Positions 51,597 to 62,125 of a stretch of DNA of 64,000 nt are shown one piece after another. The translations under genes were made by a program, and so were the position numbers. This DNA is from UMGS1370 sp963557065. GTDB taxonomy: Bacteria; Bacillota; Clostridia; Lachnospirales; Lachnospiraceae. Location: contig CAUWCT010000006.1 of NCBI GenBank assembly GCA_963557065.1, forward strand, positions 6,519 to 70,518. Reading direction: 5' to 3'. The notes under the pieces were generated by a model. That model saw only the letters and a program-made list of their open reading frames with translations. It did no database searches and had not been told where the DNA came from. Positions within the stretch are counted from its first letter, which is position 1, and the number at the start of each line of letters is the position of its first letter.

Positions 51597-52859
51597 TTAG
51601 GGGCTGTATTCCCGGACATCTGCGCCCAATTCTGACAGATCTCTGCAAATATCTTCATATCCCCGTTTTATGTGCTGACTCTTTGTTATCCTTGTAATCC
51701 CCGATGATACCAGACCTCCTATAACCGCCGCTGCTCCGCCTCGTAAATCCATGGCCTCCAGATTTGCCCCTTTTAACAAAAACCGGCCTTCCGCTCCAAA
51801 AATTTCCGCCTGATTTTCATGGATTTGAATCCTGGCTCCAAGTTTTTTTAATTCTCCGGCAGCTCCAAACCGGCTTTCAAATACGGTTTCCACAATCTTG
51901 GATCTTCCTTTTGCCGCTGCCATCACTGCCATGGCCTGAGACTGAAGATCGGTAGGAAAGCCCGGATACGGTCCTGTTGTAAGGGAAAAACCGGACGGCG
52001 GCCTATCCATCTCCACTTCTATCGCATTGCTGCCGGTTGTAAATACAGCGCCGCTTTGAGAAAAACAATCCAAAACCGTTTCCAGATGACAGGGATTGAC
52101 TCCTTTTATCAGAACCTTTCCCTTACACGCCATAACCGCTGCCAGATAAGTGCCGGCAACGATCCGGTCGCCTTCTACCCGTCTTGTAACACCGGACAAT
52201 TTCCGGCCGCCTGTTATAGTAAGCGTCCCGCTTCCAATCCCCTCAACCTTTGCTCCCATCTGATTTAAAAACAGACAGAGTTCCTGGACCTCCGGTTCTC
52301 TTGCCGCACCTTTAATTCTGGTAATGCCTTTTGCGGCTACTGCTGCCAGAAGCGCATTTTCTGTAGCGCCTACGCTGGGATAGGAAAATTCAATATCCCC
52401 TCCGGTAAGTCCGTCGGTCTTTGCCAGGATTTTCCCGTCTTTTTCCCGGATCTCTGCCCCCAGCGCAGAAAGCGCCGTAATGTGGAGATCCACTGGCCGC
52501 CTGCCAATCAGGCATCCTCCCGGATACCAGATAAGCGCTTCTTTTTTCCTTGCCAAAAGCGGTCCCAAAAGGATAATTGAAGAGCGCATAGCTGTCATGT
52601 ATTCTCTGGGAATCCAGTTTTTTTCTATGGATGTCCCGTCAATGGTAAGCGTATGATCCTCCAACCGGCAGGAACATCCCAAAAACTGCAAAATCCCCAT
52701 CATACAGAACACATCCTGTATCCTGGGGACATTGGTAAGTCTGGTACATCCTTCTGCAAGGAGCGCGGCCGCCATCATGGGCAACACCCCGTTTTTGGAC
52801 CCTTGAATTTCTATTTCGCCCCTTAAAGGGCCTGTATTTTGGACTAAAATCACAGCCAT
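51597..52859 (-). CDS. murA: UDP-N-acetylglucosamine 1-carboxyvinyltransferase
   Basis: 420 residues, two-domain enolpyruvyl transferase fold. KNGVLPMMAAALLAEG near the start, catalytic Cys in WYPGGCLIGRRPVDLH, and PGFPTDLQSQAM. It makes the first committed precursor of peptidoglycan; the active Cys predicts fosfomycin sensitivity. Its place in the cluster is where murG/murB usually lie. Confidence 0.95.
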   Translation of the reverse strand: MAVILVQNTGPLRGEIEIQGSKNGVLPMMAAALLAEGCTRLTNVPRIQDVFCMMGILQFLGCSCRLEDHTLTIDGTSIEKNWIPREYMTAMRSSIILLGPLLARKKEALIWYPGGCLIGRRPVDLHITALSALGAEIREKDGKILAKTDGLTGGDIEFSYPSVGATENALLAAVAAKGITRIKGAAREPEVQELCLFLNQMGAKVEGIGSGTLTITGGRKLSGVTRRVEGDRIVAGTYLAAVMACKGKVLIKGVNPCHLETVLDCFSQSGAVFTTGSNAIEVEMDRPPSGFSLTTGPYPGFPTDLQSQAMAVMAAAKGRSKIVETVFESRFGAAGELKKLGARIQIHENQAEIFGAEGRFLLKGANLEAMDLRGGAAAVIGGLVSSGITRITKSQHIKRGYEDICRDLSELGADVREYSP

Positions 52860-52967
52860 CGCTCCTTTTCACTCTCATACCATAGTATATGAAAAGAAAA
52901 CGAATGGGTATCTCGTCCTGTGAGAAAAATTTACAGCCCTTTGGCTATACATCTTCTCTGTAAAGAA

Positions 52968-54122
52968 CTACCGTTCCAGTTTAATCTGATTGGAAACGCT
53001 GAGCACCAGCCCCATCTCCGCCATCAAAAACAGGACGGATGTACCGCCGTAACTGATAAAAGGAAGGGTGATTCCCGTATTGGGGATAGTGTTGGTTACA
53101 ACCGCTATATTTAAAATAACCTGAATGGCAATATGTCCCATGACTCCCACTGCAATCATGGCACCTAATAAGTCCGGAGCATTATTGGCAATCACCATAA
53201 ACCGATAAATCATAAACAAAAATACCAATATTATGGATACGGCGCCAAAAAGTCCCAACTCCTCGCAGATAATGGAAAAGATCATATCATTCTGAGCTTC
53301 CGGGAGAAACCCCAGTTTCTGAACACTTTCTCCCAGCCCCTTTCCCCAGAGACCGCCGGAACCAATGGCATACAGCCCCTGAAGAACCTGATATCCGCCT
53401 CCCGAGGCAAAGGCTTCCGGGTCCTGCCACACCAGAATTCGGCTTAACCGGTATCCAATATCCGGATTTTTGCTGTAAATAAACTGTACCAAGGGGCCTG
53501 CTGTAAAATATACCACTAATACAGCCCCGATGCAGAGCAAAAAGGGAGCTTTCTTTTTGCTGGCCACAAACGCCATCACAAATCCGATTCCCATAATAAT
53601 CAGACCGGAACTTAAGTTATTCACAGCTACAAGCACACCAATGGGAAATGTACGGATGGCAATGGCTAAAAGCCCCTCATTCTGATCCACCCTTTTTCCC
53701 ATTTTTACAATGATCACTGACAGATACAGAATCAAAGCAATTTTTACAAACTCTGTAGGCTGAAAGGAGAGACTGCCTACTCCCAGCCATCGTTTCTGTC
53801 CGTTCCTTTCAATTCCCACTGTGATAACCAAAATCATCAGGACATAGGAAAGTATGTAGGCAAACTTTGCAAATCTGGCAAAGAAGTGGTAATCCATTTT
53901 GGAAATAATCAGCATAATCACCAGTCCGGCTAAAGCAATAATTCCCTGACGGCGCACAAAATGAAAATCGTCTCCATCATAGGCCAGCTGCGCAGAATAC
54001 GAACTGGAACTGTAAATCATGATCAGACCGAATACTGTCAGAAAAATGATGGTAAATACCAGGCTGTAGTCGTAAAACCGGCGTGTTTTTCCCTTTTTCT
54101 TTGCTTCCTGATGCTCTGCCAT
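52968..54122 (-). CDS. ftsW: SEDS-family peptidoglycan polymerase FtsW/SpoVE
   Basis: 384 residues with about ten membrane helices. SEDS motifs: NGQKRWLGVGSLSFQPTEFVKIALI, an external loop with GYRLSRILVWQDPEAFASGGGYQVLQGLYAIGSGGLWGKGLGES, and NTGITLPFISYGGTS. It polymerises glycan strands with a class B PBP. With one SEDS gene and two PBP genes in the cluster, it may serve division and spore cortex in turn. Confidence 0.93.
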   Translation of the reverse strand: MAEHQEAKKKGKTRRFYDYSLVFTIIFLTVFGLIMIYSSSSYSAQLAYDGDDFHFVRRQGIIALAGLVIMLIISKMDYHFFARFAKFAYILSYVLMILVITVGIERNGQKRWLGVGSLSFQPTEFVKIALILYLSVIIVKMGKRVDQNEGLLAIAIRTFPIGVLVAVNNLSSGLIIMGIGFVMAFVASKKKAPFLLCIGAVLVVYFTAGPLVQFIYSKNPDIGYRLSRILVWQDPEAFASGGGYQVLQGLYAIGSGGLWGKGLGESVQKLGFLPEAQNDMIFSIICEELGLFGAVSIILVFLFMIYRFMVIANNAPDLLGAMIAVGVMGHIAIQVILNIAVVTNTIPNTGITLPFISYGGTSVLFLMAEMGLVLSVSNQIKLER

Positions 54123-54150
54123 CCAATTTCCTCCTAATGATTACTTTTTG

Positions 54151-55515
54151 TCACAGATTGCGCACACATTCCTTAAAAATACGTCCCCGCTCTTCGTAAT
54201 TTTTAAACATGCCCCAGCTTGCGCAGGCCGGACTTAAGAGCACATTGTCTCCCATATTGGCATAAGACGCGCAGACCTTCACCGCCTCAGACATATCTTC
54301 TGCATACATAATCTCTGTAAAGCCATGGGCCTTGGCACACTCTGCAATCTTATCTCTGGTCTGGCCAATTAAAACCAGATATTTGACTTTATCCCCAAAG
54401 CTTTCAATCCATTCATCATATTCGCTGCCCTTGTCATATCCTCCGGCAATCAAAAGAGTTGGCCCCGGCATCGCCTTTACCGCCTGAATGGCAGCATCTG
54501 GATTAGTTCCCTTAGAATCATTATAGTATTTGACTCCTGAGCGCTCCAGCACAAATTCAATCCGGTGCTCCACTGCTTTAAACTCCCGGATTACTTTGCG
54601 GATTGTCTCCATGGGCACGCCCATTTCCAGGCTGACTGCCGCAGCAGCCATCACATTTTCATAGTTGTGGCGTCCCAGCAGATTCATATCATGGACGTTG
54701 ATAAGCAGCGTTTCCCGCCCATTGTGACAATACATAATATCATCTCCAGCTAAGTAAAAGCCTTCTTTCAGCTTTTCCCTGCTGGAAAAGAAAATCACCC
54801 TGGCCTTCGGCTTTTTCTCTTCGTCCTCGCCGAATTCTCTCAAAACCGGATCATCATAATTTAATACCACACTGTCCTTGTCTGTCTGATTCAGTGTAAT
54901 ACTCTTTTTAATCTCAATGTAATTTTCCATGGTTTTATGCCGGTTTAAATGATCTGGCGTAATATTTAAAATAGCGCTGACATTGGGATGAAAATCCATA
55001 ATGGTCTCCAGCTGAAAGCTGGAAATCTCCGCTACTGTCACAGACTCGTCCTCTGTCTCCAGAGCAACCTGAGTATAGGGAATCCCAATATTGCCCACTA
55101 CAAATACACTCTCATAATGGGCCTTTAAAATCTCCCCTGTAAGAGCTGTGGTCGTAGTTTTCCCATTCGTTCCGGTTATGGCGGCCAATTTTCCCTTGGC
55201 GCAGTGGTAAGCCAGCTGAATCTCGCCCCAGATGGGAATCTTGGCATCCACAATAGTAGCTACAAACGGAGAATCCATAGGCACGCCCGGACTTACAATA
55301 CACAGTTCCACTCCTACCAAATCCGTCCGTTTTAATTCTCCCAGTACAATGGTGATTTTCGCGTCTTTCTTAAAATATGATTTAATTTTCTCCTCATCCC
55401 GGTCAGCATTTCCATCATACAGGACTACCTCGCCGCCTATCTCCAGCAAAAGCTTTGCTGATGCAATGCCGCTGATGCCGGTACCTGCTACAATGACCTT
55501 TTGTCCCTGACTCAT
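54151..55515 (-). CDS. murD: UDP-N-acetylmuramoylalanine-D-glutamate ligase
   Basis: 454 residues. Rossmann-like N-terminus (VIVAGTGISGIASAKLLLE), ATP-binding AAITGTNGKTTTTALTG, central ligase domain with ILNITPDHLNRH, C-terminal YNDSKGTNPDAAIQAVKA. Adds D-glutamate to the muramic peptide. Start 55515 follows AGGAGG; the longer frame lies in mraY. Confidence 0.96.
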   Translation of the reverse strand: MSQGQKVIVAGTGISGIASAKLLLEIGGEVVLYDGNADRDEEKIKSYFKKDAKITIVLGELKRTDLVGVELCIVSPGVPMDSPFVATIVDAKIPIWGEIQLAYHCAKGKLAAITGTNGKTTTTALTGEILKAHYESVFVVGNIGIPYTQVALETEDESVTVAEISSFQLETIMDFHPNVSAILNITPDHLNRHKTMENYIEIKKSITLNQTDKDSVVLNYDDPVLREFGEDEEKKPKARVIFFSSREKLKEGFYLAGDDIMYCHNGRETLLINVHDMNLLGRHNYENVMAAAAVSLEMGVPMETIRKVIREFKAVEHRIEFVLERSGVKYYNDSKGTNPDAAIQAVKAMPGPTLLIAGGYDKGSEYDEWIESFGDKVKYLVLIGQTRDKIAECAKAHGFTEIMYAEDMSEAVKVCASYANMGDNVLLSPACASWGMFKNYEERGRIFKECVRNL

Positions 55516-55526
55516 CGTACAACCTC

Positions 55527-56495
55527 CTATAATCCTAAGTATGCTACCAGACACAAAATTGCAGTAATAATTGAGAACACTGCCACTACCCGCGTCTCTG
55601 ACCATCCGCACAGTTCAAAATGGTGGTGAATCGGCGCCATCTTAAAAATCCGCTTGCCGCCGGTTTTCTTAAAATACGTTACCTGAATAATAACAGACAG
55701 CACTTCCACCAGATAAATCATACCCACAATGGCAATAAAAATCGGCATCTGCATCATATAGGCGCTGGAAGCCACAAATCCGCCTAAAGCCAAAGAACCT
55801 GTATCTCCCATAAACACTTTTGCCGGATATACATTAAAAAGCAGAAATCCTAAAAGACTTCCCACAACTGCTCCGGTAATGGGGCTGATACCGCTGTTTT
55901 CTCCAATGGCTACAATGGTAAAAAAGGTAGCTACTAAAATGGTCACACTGGTGCACAGGCCGTCTAAACCATCGGTAAAGTTGACGCCATTATCTGTGCC
56001 CAGCACAATAATAAACAGAGCAGGCAAAAAGAAAATCCCCAGATCCAGGAAATAGCCGCTATCAAAACCGCCGGTAAAGGGAATCAGCATATCCGTTCCC
56101 ACTTCCCCGCTTTTCATCAGATACCATGCAAAAATACCGGTAATCACAATCTGTCCCAACAGCTTCTGCTTTGGATTTAATCCTTCTGAACGTTTCATAA
56201 CGATCTTAATGTAATCGTCCAAAAATCCGATAATACCGAATCCTACAGTCACAAACAGCACCGGTATGATTTTCGGGTATCTGGGGATATAGAAAATAGA
56301 CGTAATAATAATGCTGGATAAAATAATCAGTCCGCCCATGGTGGGAGTTCCCTGCTTTTTTAAATGTGCCTGAGGGCCGTCATCCCGAACCTGCTGGCCG
56401 AATTTCAGTCTGTGCAGAAATGGAATTATAATTGGGCACAGCAGAGCGCTTATGGCAAAAGATATAATAATTGCTAAGATTGTTTCGTTAATCAT
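55527..56495 (-). CDS. mraY: Phospho-N-acetylmuramoyl-pentapeptide transferase
   Basis: 322 residues with ten membrane helices. Aspartate motifs FLDDYIKI and NFTDGLDGL, and the C-terminal MAPIHHHFELCGWSE loop. Forms lipid I from UDP-MurNAc-pentapeptide and undecaprenyl phosphate. It has a local promoter, so the second half of the cluster can be transcribed separately. Confidence 0.97.
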   Translation of the reverse strand: MINETILAIIISFAISALLCPIIIPFLHRLKFGQQVRDDGPQAHLKKQGTPTMGGLIILSSIIITSIFYIPRYPKIIPVLFVTVGFGIIGFLDDYIKIVMKRSEGLNPKQKLLGQIVITGIFAWYLMKSGEVGTDMLIPFTGGFDSGYFLDLGIFFLPALFIIVLGTDNGVNFTDGLDGLCTSVTILVATFFTIVAIGENSGISPITGAVVGSLLGFLLFNVYPAKVFMGDTGSLALGGFVASSAYMMQMPIFIAIVGMIYLVEVLSVIIQVTYFKKTGGKRIFKMAPIHHHFELCGWSETRVVAVFSIITAILCLVAYLGL

Positions 56496-56533
56496 GTCGC
56501 ACCTCAGTTTCTTATGTATTAATTTTTCTCGTA

Positions 56534-56562
56534 CACATTAGGTAGTATACGTCTTTTTTTAT
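56534..56562 (-). promoter_or_regulatory. Internal promoter before mraY
   Basis: Minus-strand TTGATT (56557-56562), 17 bp, TATACT (56534-56539), in the 85-base gap after the second PBP gene. Confidence 0.65.
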
Positions 56563-56580
56563 GAATAATCAACCATAGAT

Positions 56581-58374
56581 TCAAAAGGCGCCGGTACTTT
56601 CTTCCTCTCCAGCTTCAATTCCCAGATAAGGAAGAATATTCTTAAAAATGTCTGCGATAACCGGCGCAGCTATGGTTCCTCCATAATAAATGCCTTCTGG
56701 CTCATCAATGGTAATCAGCGCAATGACCTTTGGGTCATCTGCAGGGGCAAAACCAATAAAGGAGGAAATGTATTTCTTTAAACTTCTGGGAAGCTTTTCT
56801 GAAGTAGCTGTCTTTCCTCCGATTCGATAACCAGAAAGGGCGGCTTTTTTTCCGCTTCCCTCTGCCACCACCTGTTCCAGTATATAGCGCATGGCAGCGC
56901 TGGTTTCTTCTGACAGCACTCCTTCTTCCACCGGATAAGAAAATTTGCGGATGTTTTTTCCATCCCTGCTCACTGCTTTTATCCCAAAATGAGGCGTCAC
57001 CCGATCGCCGCCGTTAATAATTGCAGACACTGTTGTAATGAGCTGCATAGGCGTAATCTGAAAAGATTGACCAAAGGATACGGTAGCCAGTTCCACCAGT
57101 CCCATATTCTCTTTTTTGTGCATAATCGTTGCCGCTTCTCCCGGCAAATCAATGCCTGTTTTTCCCTTTAGTCCGAATTTTTCAAAATAGGAATAATAAT
57201 TGTCTATGCCCAGCCGCTGCCCCACGTCAATGAGAACCGGATTGCAGGAGTTCATCATGCCCTGAAGAAATGTTTCTCCGCCATGGCCTCCCACCTTGTG
57301 GCAGCGGATTTTTCGATCTTCTACAATGCGGAATCCCGGACAGGAAAAGGTATCATTTAACCCCACTACCCCGGCTTCCAAGCCTGCTGCTGCGGTTATA
57401 ATCTTAAATGTGGATCCCGGCTCATAAGTATCATTGATGCAGGTATTTCTCCACATCTGGTTCAGCAAATCCTGTCTGCCTGCAGCTCCTTTCTGTCCTG
57501 CTGCCTGCTCCGCCTCAAACTCCGCCTGCCTTGCACTTTCGCTTACCAGATTCTGCCCTGGAGTAAAGGGATCGTTTAGATTAAATTCCGGGACATTGAC
57601 CATGGCCATAATCTCTCCGTTTTGAGGATTCATCACAATCACAGAAACCCGTTTGGCATTTTTCTTTTCCATGATCTGGTAAGCTGCCTGCTGACAGTAA
57701 GACTGAATATTCCGATCCAGGCTGATATAAAGATCGTTTCCAGCCACAGGTTCTATCCGATCTTCTGCTGCATTTTCAATCTCCACTCCTTTGGCATCTG
57801 TCATGGTAAGAATCAATCCGTTTCTGCCTTTTAAGTATTTTTCATACTTCACCTCCAGACCGATGATTCCCTGATTGTCTCCGCCTGTAAAGCCAAGGAC
57901 CTTGGATGCCAGACTGTCATACGGATAATACCGCTTATAATCCTCGTCTACTTTGACGCCGTCCAGCTTTTCATTTCGAATGGCATCCCCGATCTCTTTG
58001 TCCACATTGGTGCTGATGATCTCTCGGGAACTATACTTTTCCACTTTTTTGCGGACCGCCTCTTCCGAAAGGTTCAGATAGCGGCATAAGACTTCCACAA
58101 CCCGGTCCGGATCTGTAATCTGATTGTGAATCACAGAAATGGTGCACACTGTCCGGTTATCTGCAATCACTGTCCCTGTGGCATCAATAATTCTTCCCCT
58201 GGCCGCTTTAATGGTTCTCTCCCTTTGATGGAGTTCTTCTGCCATTATGCTGTAATGGTCAGCCCGGTAAATCATAAGAAAAAACAGCCTTCCCAACAGC
58301 ACTGCCGTCATCAGAGACGACAGAACAAACAGGAGGGCTATTCTTCCTCTATGGCACGTCTGGTTTGTATTCAT
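56581..58374 (-). CDS. spoVD: Class B penicillin-binding protein (SpoVD-like)
   Basis: About 597 residues: one membrane anchor (20-42), PBP dimerisation domain, transpeptidase with EPGSTFKII (active Ser), MNSCNP (SxN) and GGKTATSE. The last motif is normally KTG; here the third residue is Ala. No PASTA domain, unlike Bacillus SpoVD. By gene order (second of two PBPs before mraY) it is the SpoVD position. The start at 58374 has GGGGAG close by; 58386 is an alternative. Confidence 0.85.
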   Translation of the reverse strand: MNTNQTCHRGRIALLFVLSSLMTAVLLGRLFFLMIYRADHYSIMAEELHQRERTIKAARGRIIDATGTVIADNRTVCTISVIHNQITDPDRVVEVLCRYLNLSEEAVRKKVEKYSSREIISTNVDKEIGDAIRNEKLDGVKVDEDYKRYYPYDSLASKVLGFTGGDNQGIIGLEVKYEKYLKGRNGLILTMTDAKGVEIENAAEDRIEPVAGNDLYISLDRNIQSYCQQAAYQIMEKKNAKRVSVIVMNPQNGEIMAMVNVPEFNLNDPFTPGQNLVSESARQAEFEAEQAAGQKGAAGRQDLLNQMWRNTCINDTYEPGSTFKIITAAAGLEAGVVGLNDTFSCPGFRIVEDRKIRCHKVGGHGGETFLQGMMNSCNPVLIDVGQRLGIDNYYSYFEKFGLKGKTGIDLPGEAATIMHKKENMGLVELATVSFGQSFQITPMQLITTVSAIINGGDRVTPHFGIKAVSRDGKNIRKFSYPVEEGVLSEETSAAMRYILEQVVAEGSGKKAALSGYRIGGKTATSEKLPRSLKKYISSFIGFAPADDPKVIALITIDEPEGIYYGGTIAAPVIADIFKNILPYLGIEAGEEESTGAF

Positions 58375-58431
58375 GGAACTCCCCATTTGCAGCGCTGTCA
58401 TCTCTTCATATATATGACAGATGCTTACGGA

Positions 58432-60702
58432 TTATTCCGGAAGGGACTGGGACGGACTGCTGCCGGAAGTCTCCTGGGCGCTCTCTGTCCCGGTCTCCTC
58501 CAGGGTTTCTTCTTTTGTCTCTCCTTCTGTCTCCCCTTCTGATATCCCTTCCCCGGATACAGGGGATGTCTCTTCAGGTTCCACTCCAGGAGGCGTTCCC
58601 GGAAGTTCTTCTTCGCTTTCTGCTTCTCCCACAATATACTCATCCGTCTCATAGACTTTTGGTTCTGTCTCCGGTTCTGTACTGCTTTCTGTTTCCTCAT
58701 TGACAATTCCATCTTCTTTTGGAAGCTGATTCTGCAGTTCTTCTGGAACCGTCTCGATATCCGTAGCCGGGAATACATTTAAATAGGGAAGAGAATCCGC
58801 CAGAATCTTCTGGACTATCTGGGTGGCAAAGCTGCTGTGAGCCTGCTCCGGTCCCGGCGGAAGGTCAGGAGTATCAATGACAACATACACCATTACCTGG
58901 GGATTGTCTGCAGGTGCAAATCCAATAAACGATACCAGATAATTTTTGGCGCTTCTGGGATATTTTTCCGCTGTACCCGTCTTTCCTCCTATCGCATATC
59001 CGGCCACCTGGGCCGCACTTCCAGTACCTTCGCTGACTGTCTTTTCCAACGCATCCTTTAAAAAAGAAGCGGTATTATCTGAAACTGTTTCCCGGACCAG
59101 AACCGGGTCTATCTTTTTTTCTACTGCCCCGTCCTCATTTAAAATCTGCTTTACCATGTGAGGCTCATAATAATTGCCGCCATTGATAATGGAAGCAAAC
59201 GCAGCCGCCATCTGTATCATGGTACAGTTAAAGTTCTGACCAAAGGAATTGGTTGCCAGATTGGAAGAACGCATTTCCTCTGCCGGAAAAACGAGAGCAG
59301 AAGTATCTGCTTCGCCCGGAAGGTCGATGTTGGTTTTTTGTCCAAATCCGAACATGTGCTGGTATTTGGCAAAATTTTCTCCTCCTGTCATAGAGGCAAG
59401 GCGCATCATTACCACGTTGCAGGACTGCATCAAAGACTCTGTAATAGTCAGAGGGCCATGTCCATATCGGTTGACGCAGTGAATCTTATGACCGCCCACT
59501 TCCAGCATTCCCCCGCACTCCAGGGTCTCACTGCCGTTTATAAAACCTTCTTCCATAGCGGCTGCCACAGTAAATACTTTAGAAGGGGAACCTGGCTCAA
59601 AGGAATCGCTGACGCAGAAATTGCGCCAGATAGTGTTCCATGCCACCTGCTGTCCCAGGGAGTAAATCTCTTCTTCCGTATAATGATCCGGCACTTCCTC
59701 CTCTGTAATGGTCAGACCCTTTTCCCTGTTTTTACGCTTATAATCATCCATTGCTTCCTGTCTGCCGAAAGCCCGGATTTCCTCATCTGTAAATCTGCCG
59801 TCTAAATTTCTCGGATCATTTAAATCATACCGGTTTTTAGTAGCCATCGCTAAAATCTCGCCGTTTTGAGGATTCATCACAATAGCGGCGCTCATTTTGC
59901 TGCCGGTTCCTGATTCCCACTCATCAATATATTTTTCAGCAATCTTCTGAATATTGATGTCAATGGTGGAGACAATAGTGCTTCCATTTTCCGCTTCTTT
60001 GATCACCCGCTCCAGGTTGGTCTCTTCGTTTAAATATCCGTACTCCCTGCCATTAATGCCGATGAGTTCATCATTGTAATACTGCTCAATCCCATTCATG
60101 CCTTTGGCGCCGTTATCATAGGAAAATCCAATTATTGTACTGGCCAAATCCCCATATGGATAGACCCTCTTATACTGAGGTTCAAACCAGACTCCAGCCA
60201 CCTTTTTATCCAGTTTCTGGTCGGCCGCTGCTGCTTCTGCCGCATCTGTATTGGCTTCAAAGGCTTCTTTTTGCTCCTGAGTCAGCTGCTTTTCATAGTT
60301 GATATACGATTTCTGCGGATTTTCCTCAATCAGTTTGGTCAGTTCCCCTGTATTGTATCCAAAGGTCTGATTCAGCACTGATACCGTTGTGGACAGATAT
60401 TTGTCTTTATCCGATAAAATTACCTTTGGGTCCAAAATCAGATTGTAGACCTGCTCATTGACTGCCAGATAAGTGCCGTTTCGATCCATGATCTCCCCGC
60501 GCCTGTAAGGAATTACCTTACTGCTGTAGTTCTGGTGATCCAAAACGATCTGATTGTAATCCTCCTCATTATTTTTTACCAGATTATACAAAACCATAAC
60601 TAATGCAAACAAAGCCAGCGTTATTACCAGAACGGTAATCGCCAGCTTCTCCTGCATGCTTTGCGTAAAAAGTCGTTTATTAGTATTCCGGGATCCCTTC
60701 AT
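58432..60702 (-). CDS. pbpB: Class B penicillin-binding protein with acidic C-terminal tail (FtsI/PBP2B position)
   Basis: 756 residues: anchor at about 20-42, dimerisation domain, transpeptidase with EPGSPSKVF (Ser), MQSCNV and GGKTGTAEKYPRSAKNYLVSFIGFAP. A tail of about 90 residues rich in Glu, Ser, Thr and Pro follows the catalytic domain and should lie outside the membrane. It begins inside the ftsL-like gene (23-base overlap). Septal cross-linking enzyme by position and sequence. Confidence 0.88.
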   Translation of the reverse strand: MKGSRNTNKRLFTQSMQEKLAITVLVITLALFALVMVLYNLVKNNEEDYNQIVLDHQNYSSKVIPYRRGEIMDRNGTYLAVNEQVYNLILDPKVILSDKDKYLSTTVSVLNQTFGYNTGELTKLIEENPQKSYINYEKQLTQEQKEAFEANTDAAEAAAADQKLDKKVAGVWFEPQYKRVYPYGDLASTIIGFSYDNGAKGMNGIEQYYNDELIGINGREYGYLNEETNLERVIKEAENGSTIVSTIDINIQKIAEKYIDEWESGTGSKMSAAIVMNPQNGEILAMATKNRYDLNDPRNLDGRFTDEEIRAFGRQEAMDDYKRKNREKGLTITEEEVPDHYTEEEIYSLGQQVAWNTIWRNFCVSDSFEPGSPSKVFTVAAAMEEGFINGSETLECGGMLEVGGHKIHCVNRYGHGPLTITESLMQSCNVVMMRLASMTGGENFAKYQHMFGFGQKTNIDLPGEADTSALVFPAEEMRSSNLATNSFGQNFNCTMIQMAAAFASIINGGNYYEPHMVKQILNEDGAVEKKIDPVLVRETVSDNTASFLKDALEKTVSEGTGSAAQVAGYAIGGKTGTAEKYPRSAKNYLVSFIGFAPADNPQVMVYVVIDTPDLPPGPEQAHSSFATQIVQKILADSLPYLNVFPATDIETVPEELQNQLPKEDGIVNEETESSTEPETEPKVYETDEYIVGEAESEEELPGTPPGVEPEETSPVSGEGISEGETEGETKEETLEETGTESAQETSGSSPSQSLPE

Positions 60703-61168
60703 TTTGTCTTACATACTCGCTTTCCGTCTTGTTATACAAACGCACCTGATCCTTGTTTGCGTAGACCATGCCCAACTCTTCAGTTGCTACTTTGTAAATG
60801 TAATCCAAATCTACGGAAGTCTTGATGCTTGTCTCCAATGCATCATTTTCTGCTTTCAAATTCTGGATCTCCTGCTCCACCTTAGCAATGCTTTTCACCT
60901 TGGTGGTAATGGAAGACTGAAGCCGAATATAATTAATGCACAAAAACAGCGTGCATACAGCCGCAATTGTCAGTGCAATCACGTAAGGCGCGTCCATATA
61001 CAAAGCTTTTGCCCGGTTGCGCCTTACGGCTGCACTTACCGGACGCTTTCTCTTTTTGGGCGCAGTCCTCTCATAGTGTCTTTCAGGCGCTGCTTTGCGG
61101 ACAGTATTTCCCTCAATGTATGTGCTGTATTCACTTCTGCGTCGTGTATGTTGTCTCTTAGCAGCCAT
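60680..61168 (-). CDS. ftsL: FtsL-like septum protein
   Basis: 162 residues: a very basic cytoplasmic N-terminus of about 55 residues (RRR, KKRKRP), one membrane helix (about 60-80, APYVIALTIAAVCTLFLCINYI) and an external coiled coil (VKSIAKVEQEIQNLKAENDALETSI) ending in a short polar tail. Weakly conserved in sequence, but size, topology and position between rsmH and the PBP fit FtsL. Confidence 0.8.
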   Translation of the reverse strand: MAAKRQHTRRRSEYSTYIEGNTVRKAAPERHYERTAPKKRKRPVSAAVRRNRAKALYMDAPYVIALTIAAVCTLFLCINYIRLQSSITTKVKSIAKVEQEIQNLKAENDALETSIKTSVDLDYIYKVATEELGMVYANKDQVRLYNKTESEYVRQNEGIPEY

Positions 61169-61186
61169 AATAAAACCTCCTGACTT

Positions 61187-62125
61187 TTACTGCCTTTCAA
61201 ATACTCTGAGCTTTGCGCTTTTGGAACGTGGATTATGCTCCAGCTCTTCTTTGGAAGGCAAAACAGGCTTGCGGGTAATTACCCTGCCTTTACTTTTTCT
61301 TTTGCACATGCATACCGGGAAATCCGGCGGGCAGATGCATGGATTTTCGTTGGTCTTAAATCGGGTCTTTACCATTCGATCCTCTAAGGAATGAAAGGTA
61401 ATGATGGAAAGCCGGCCTCCTGGATTCAGCCGGTCGATCATAGCATCCATGGCCTTGTTTAAGACTTCCAGTTCTTCATTTAGTTCAATTCGGATAGCCT
61501 GATAGGTTCTCTTGGACGGATGCCCGCCTGTAGCTCTTACCTTGGCCGGAATCGCAGCCCGTATAATCTCATTCAGCTGTCCGGTAGTGGTAATCGCTTT
61601 TTCCTGTCTGGCTCTTACAATGTGCTTTGCAATGTTTTTTGCAAACCGATCTTCTCCGTAATCCCTAATAATCCGGTATAGTTCCTGTTCGCTGTAAGTA
61701 TTGATAATATCCGCCGCTGTTTTCTCTTTTCTCTGATCCATTCTCATGTCCAGCGGCGCATCTTCTTCTCTATAAGTAAATCCCCTGTCCGGCGTATCCA
61801 ACTGGTAAGAAGAAACTCCCAGATCCAGGTAAATCCCATCTGCCTTTTCAATCTTCAAGTCCCTAAAGACTTTGTCAATCTCTGCGTAATTACTGCGGAC
61901 AATGGTTACCCTGTCTTTAAATTTCTCCAGCCGGGCAGATGCAGCTTTAATTGCATCTGCATCCTGATCAATGCCGATCAGTCTTCCTGCTTCTCCCAGC
62001 CGCCTGCACACCTCTAAGGCATGTCCGCCGCCGCCCAGGGTTCCGTCAACGTAAATTCCATCCGGCTTTACATTCAGACTGTCTACTGTCTCGTAAAGAA
62101 GAACGGACTGGTGCTCAAATGTCAT
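61187..62125 (-). CDS. rsmH: 16S rRNA (cytosine-1402 N4) methyltransferase
   Basis: 312 residues. S-adenosylmethionine site [29 protein letters not shown] and the C-terminal [13 protein letters not shown] with the C-rich [15 protein letters not shown]. It modifies the ribosomal P site. The start overlaps the mraZ stop (ATGA). Confidence 0.97.
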   Translation of the reverse strand: MTFEHQSVLLYETVDSLNVKPDGIYVDGTLGGGGHALEVCRRLGEAGRLIGIDQDADAIKAASARLEKFKDRVTIVRSNYAEIDKVFRDLKIEKADGIYLDLGVSSYQLDTPDRGFTYREEDAPLDMRMDQRKEKTAADIINTYSEQELYRIIRDYGEDRFAKNIAKHIVRARQEKAITTTGQLNEIIRAAIPAKVRATGGHPSKRTYQAIRIELNEELEVLNKAMDAMIDRLNPGGRLSIITFHSLEDRMVKTRFKTNENPCICPPDFPVCMCKRKSKGRVITRKPVLPSKEELEHNPRSKSAKLRVFERQ

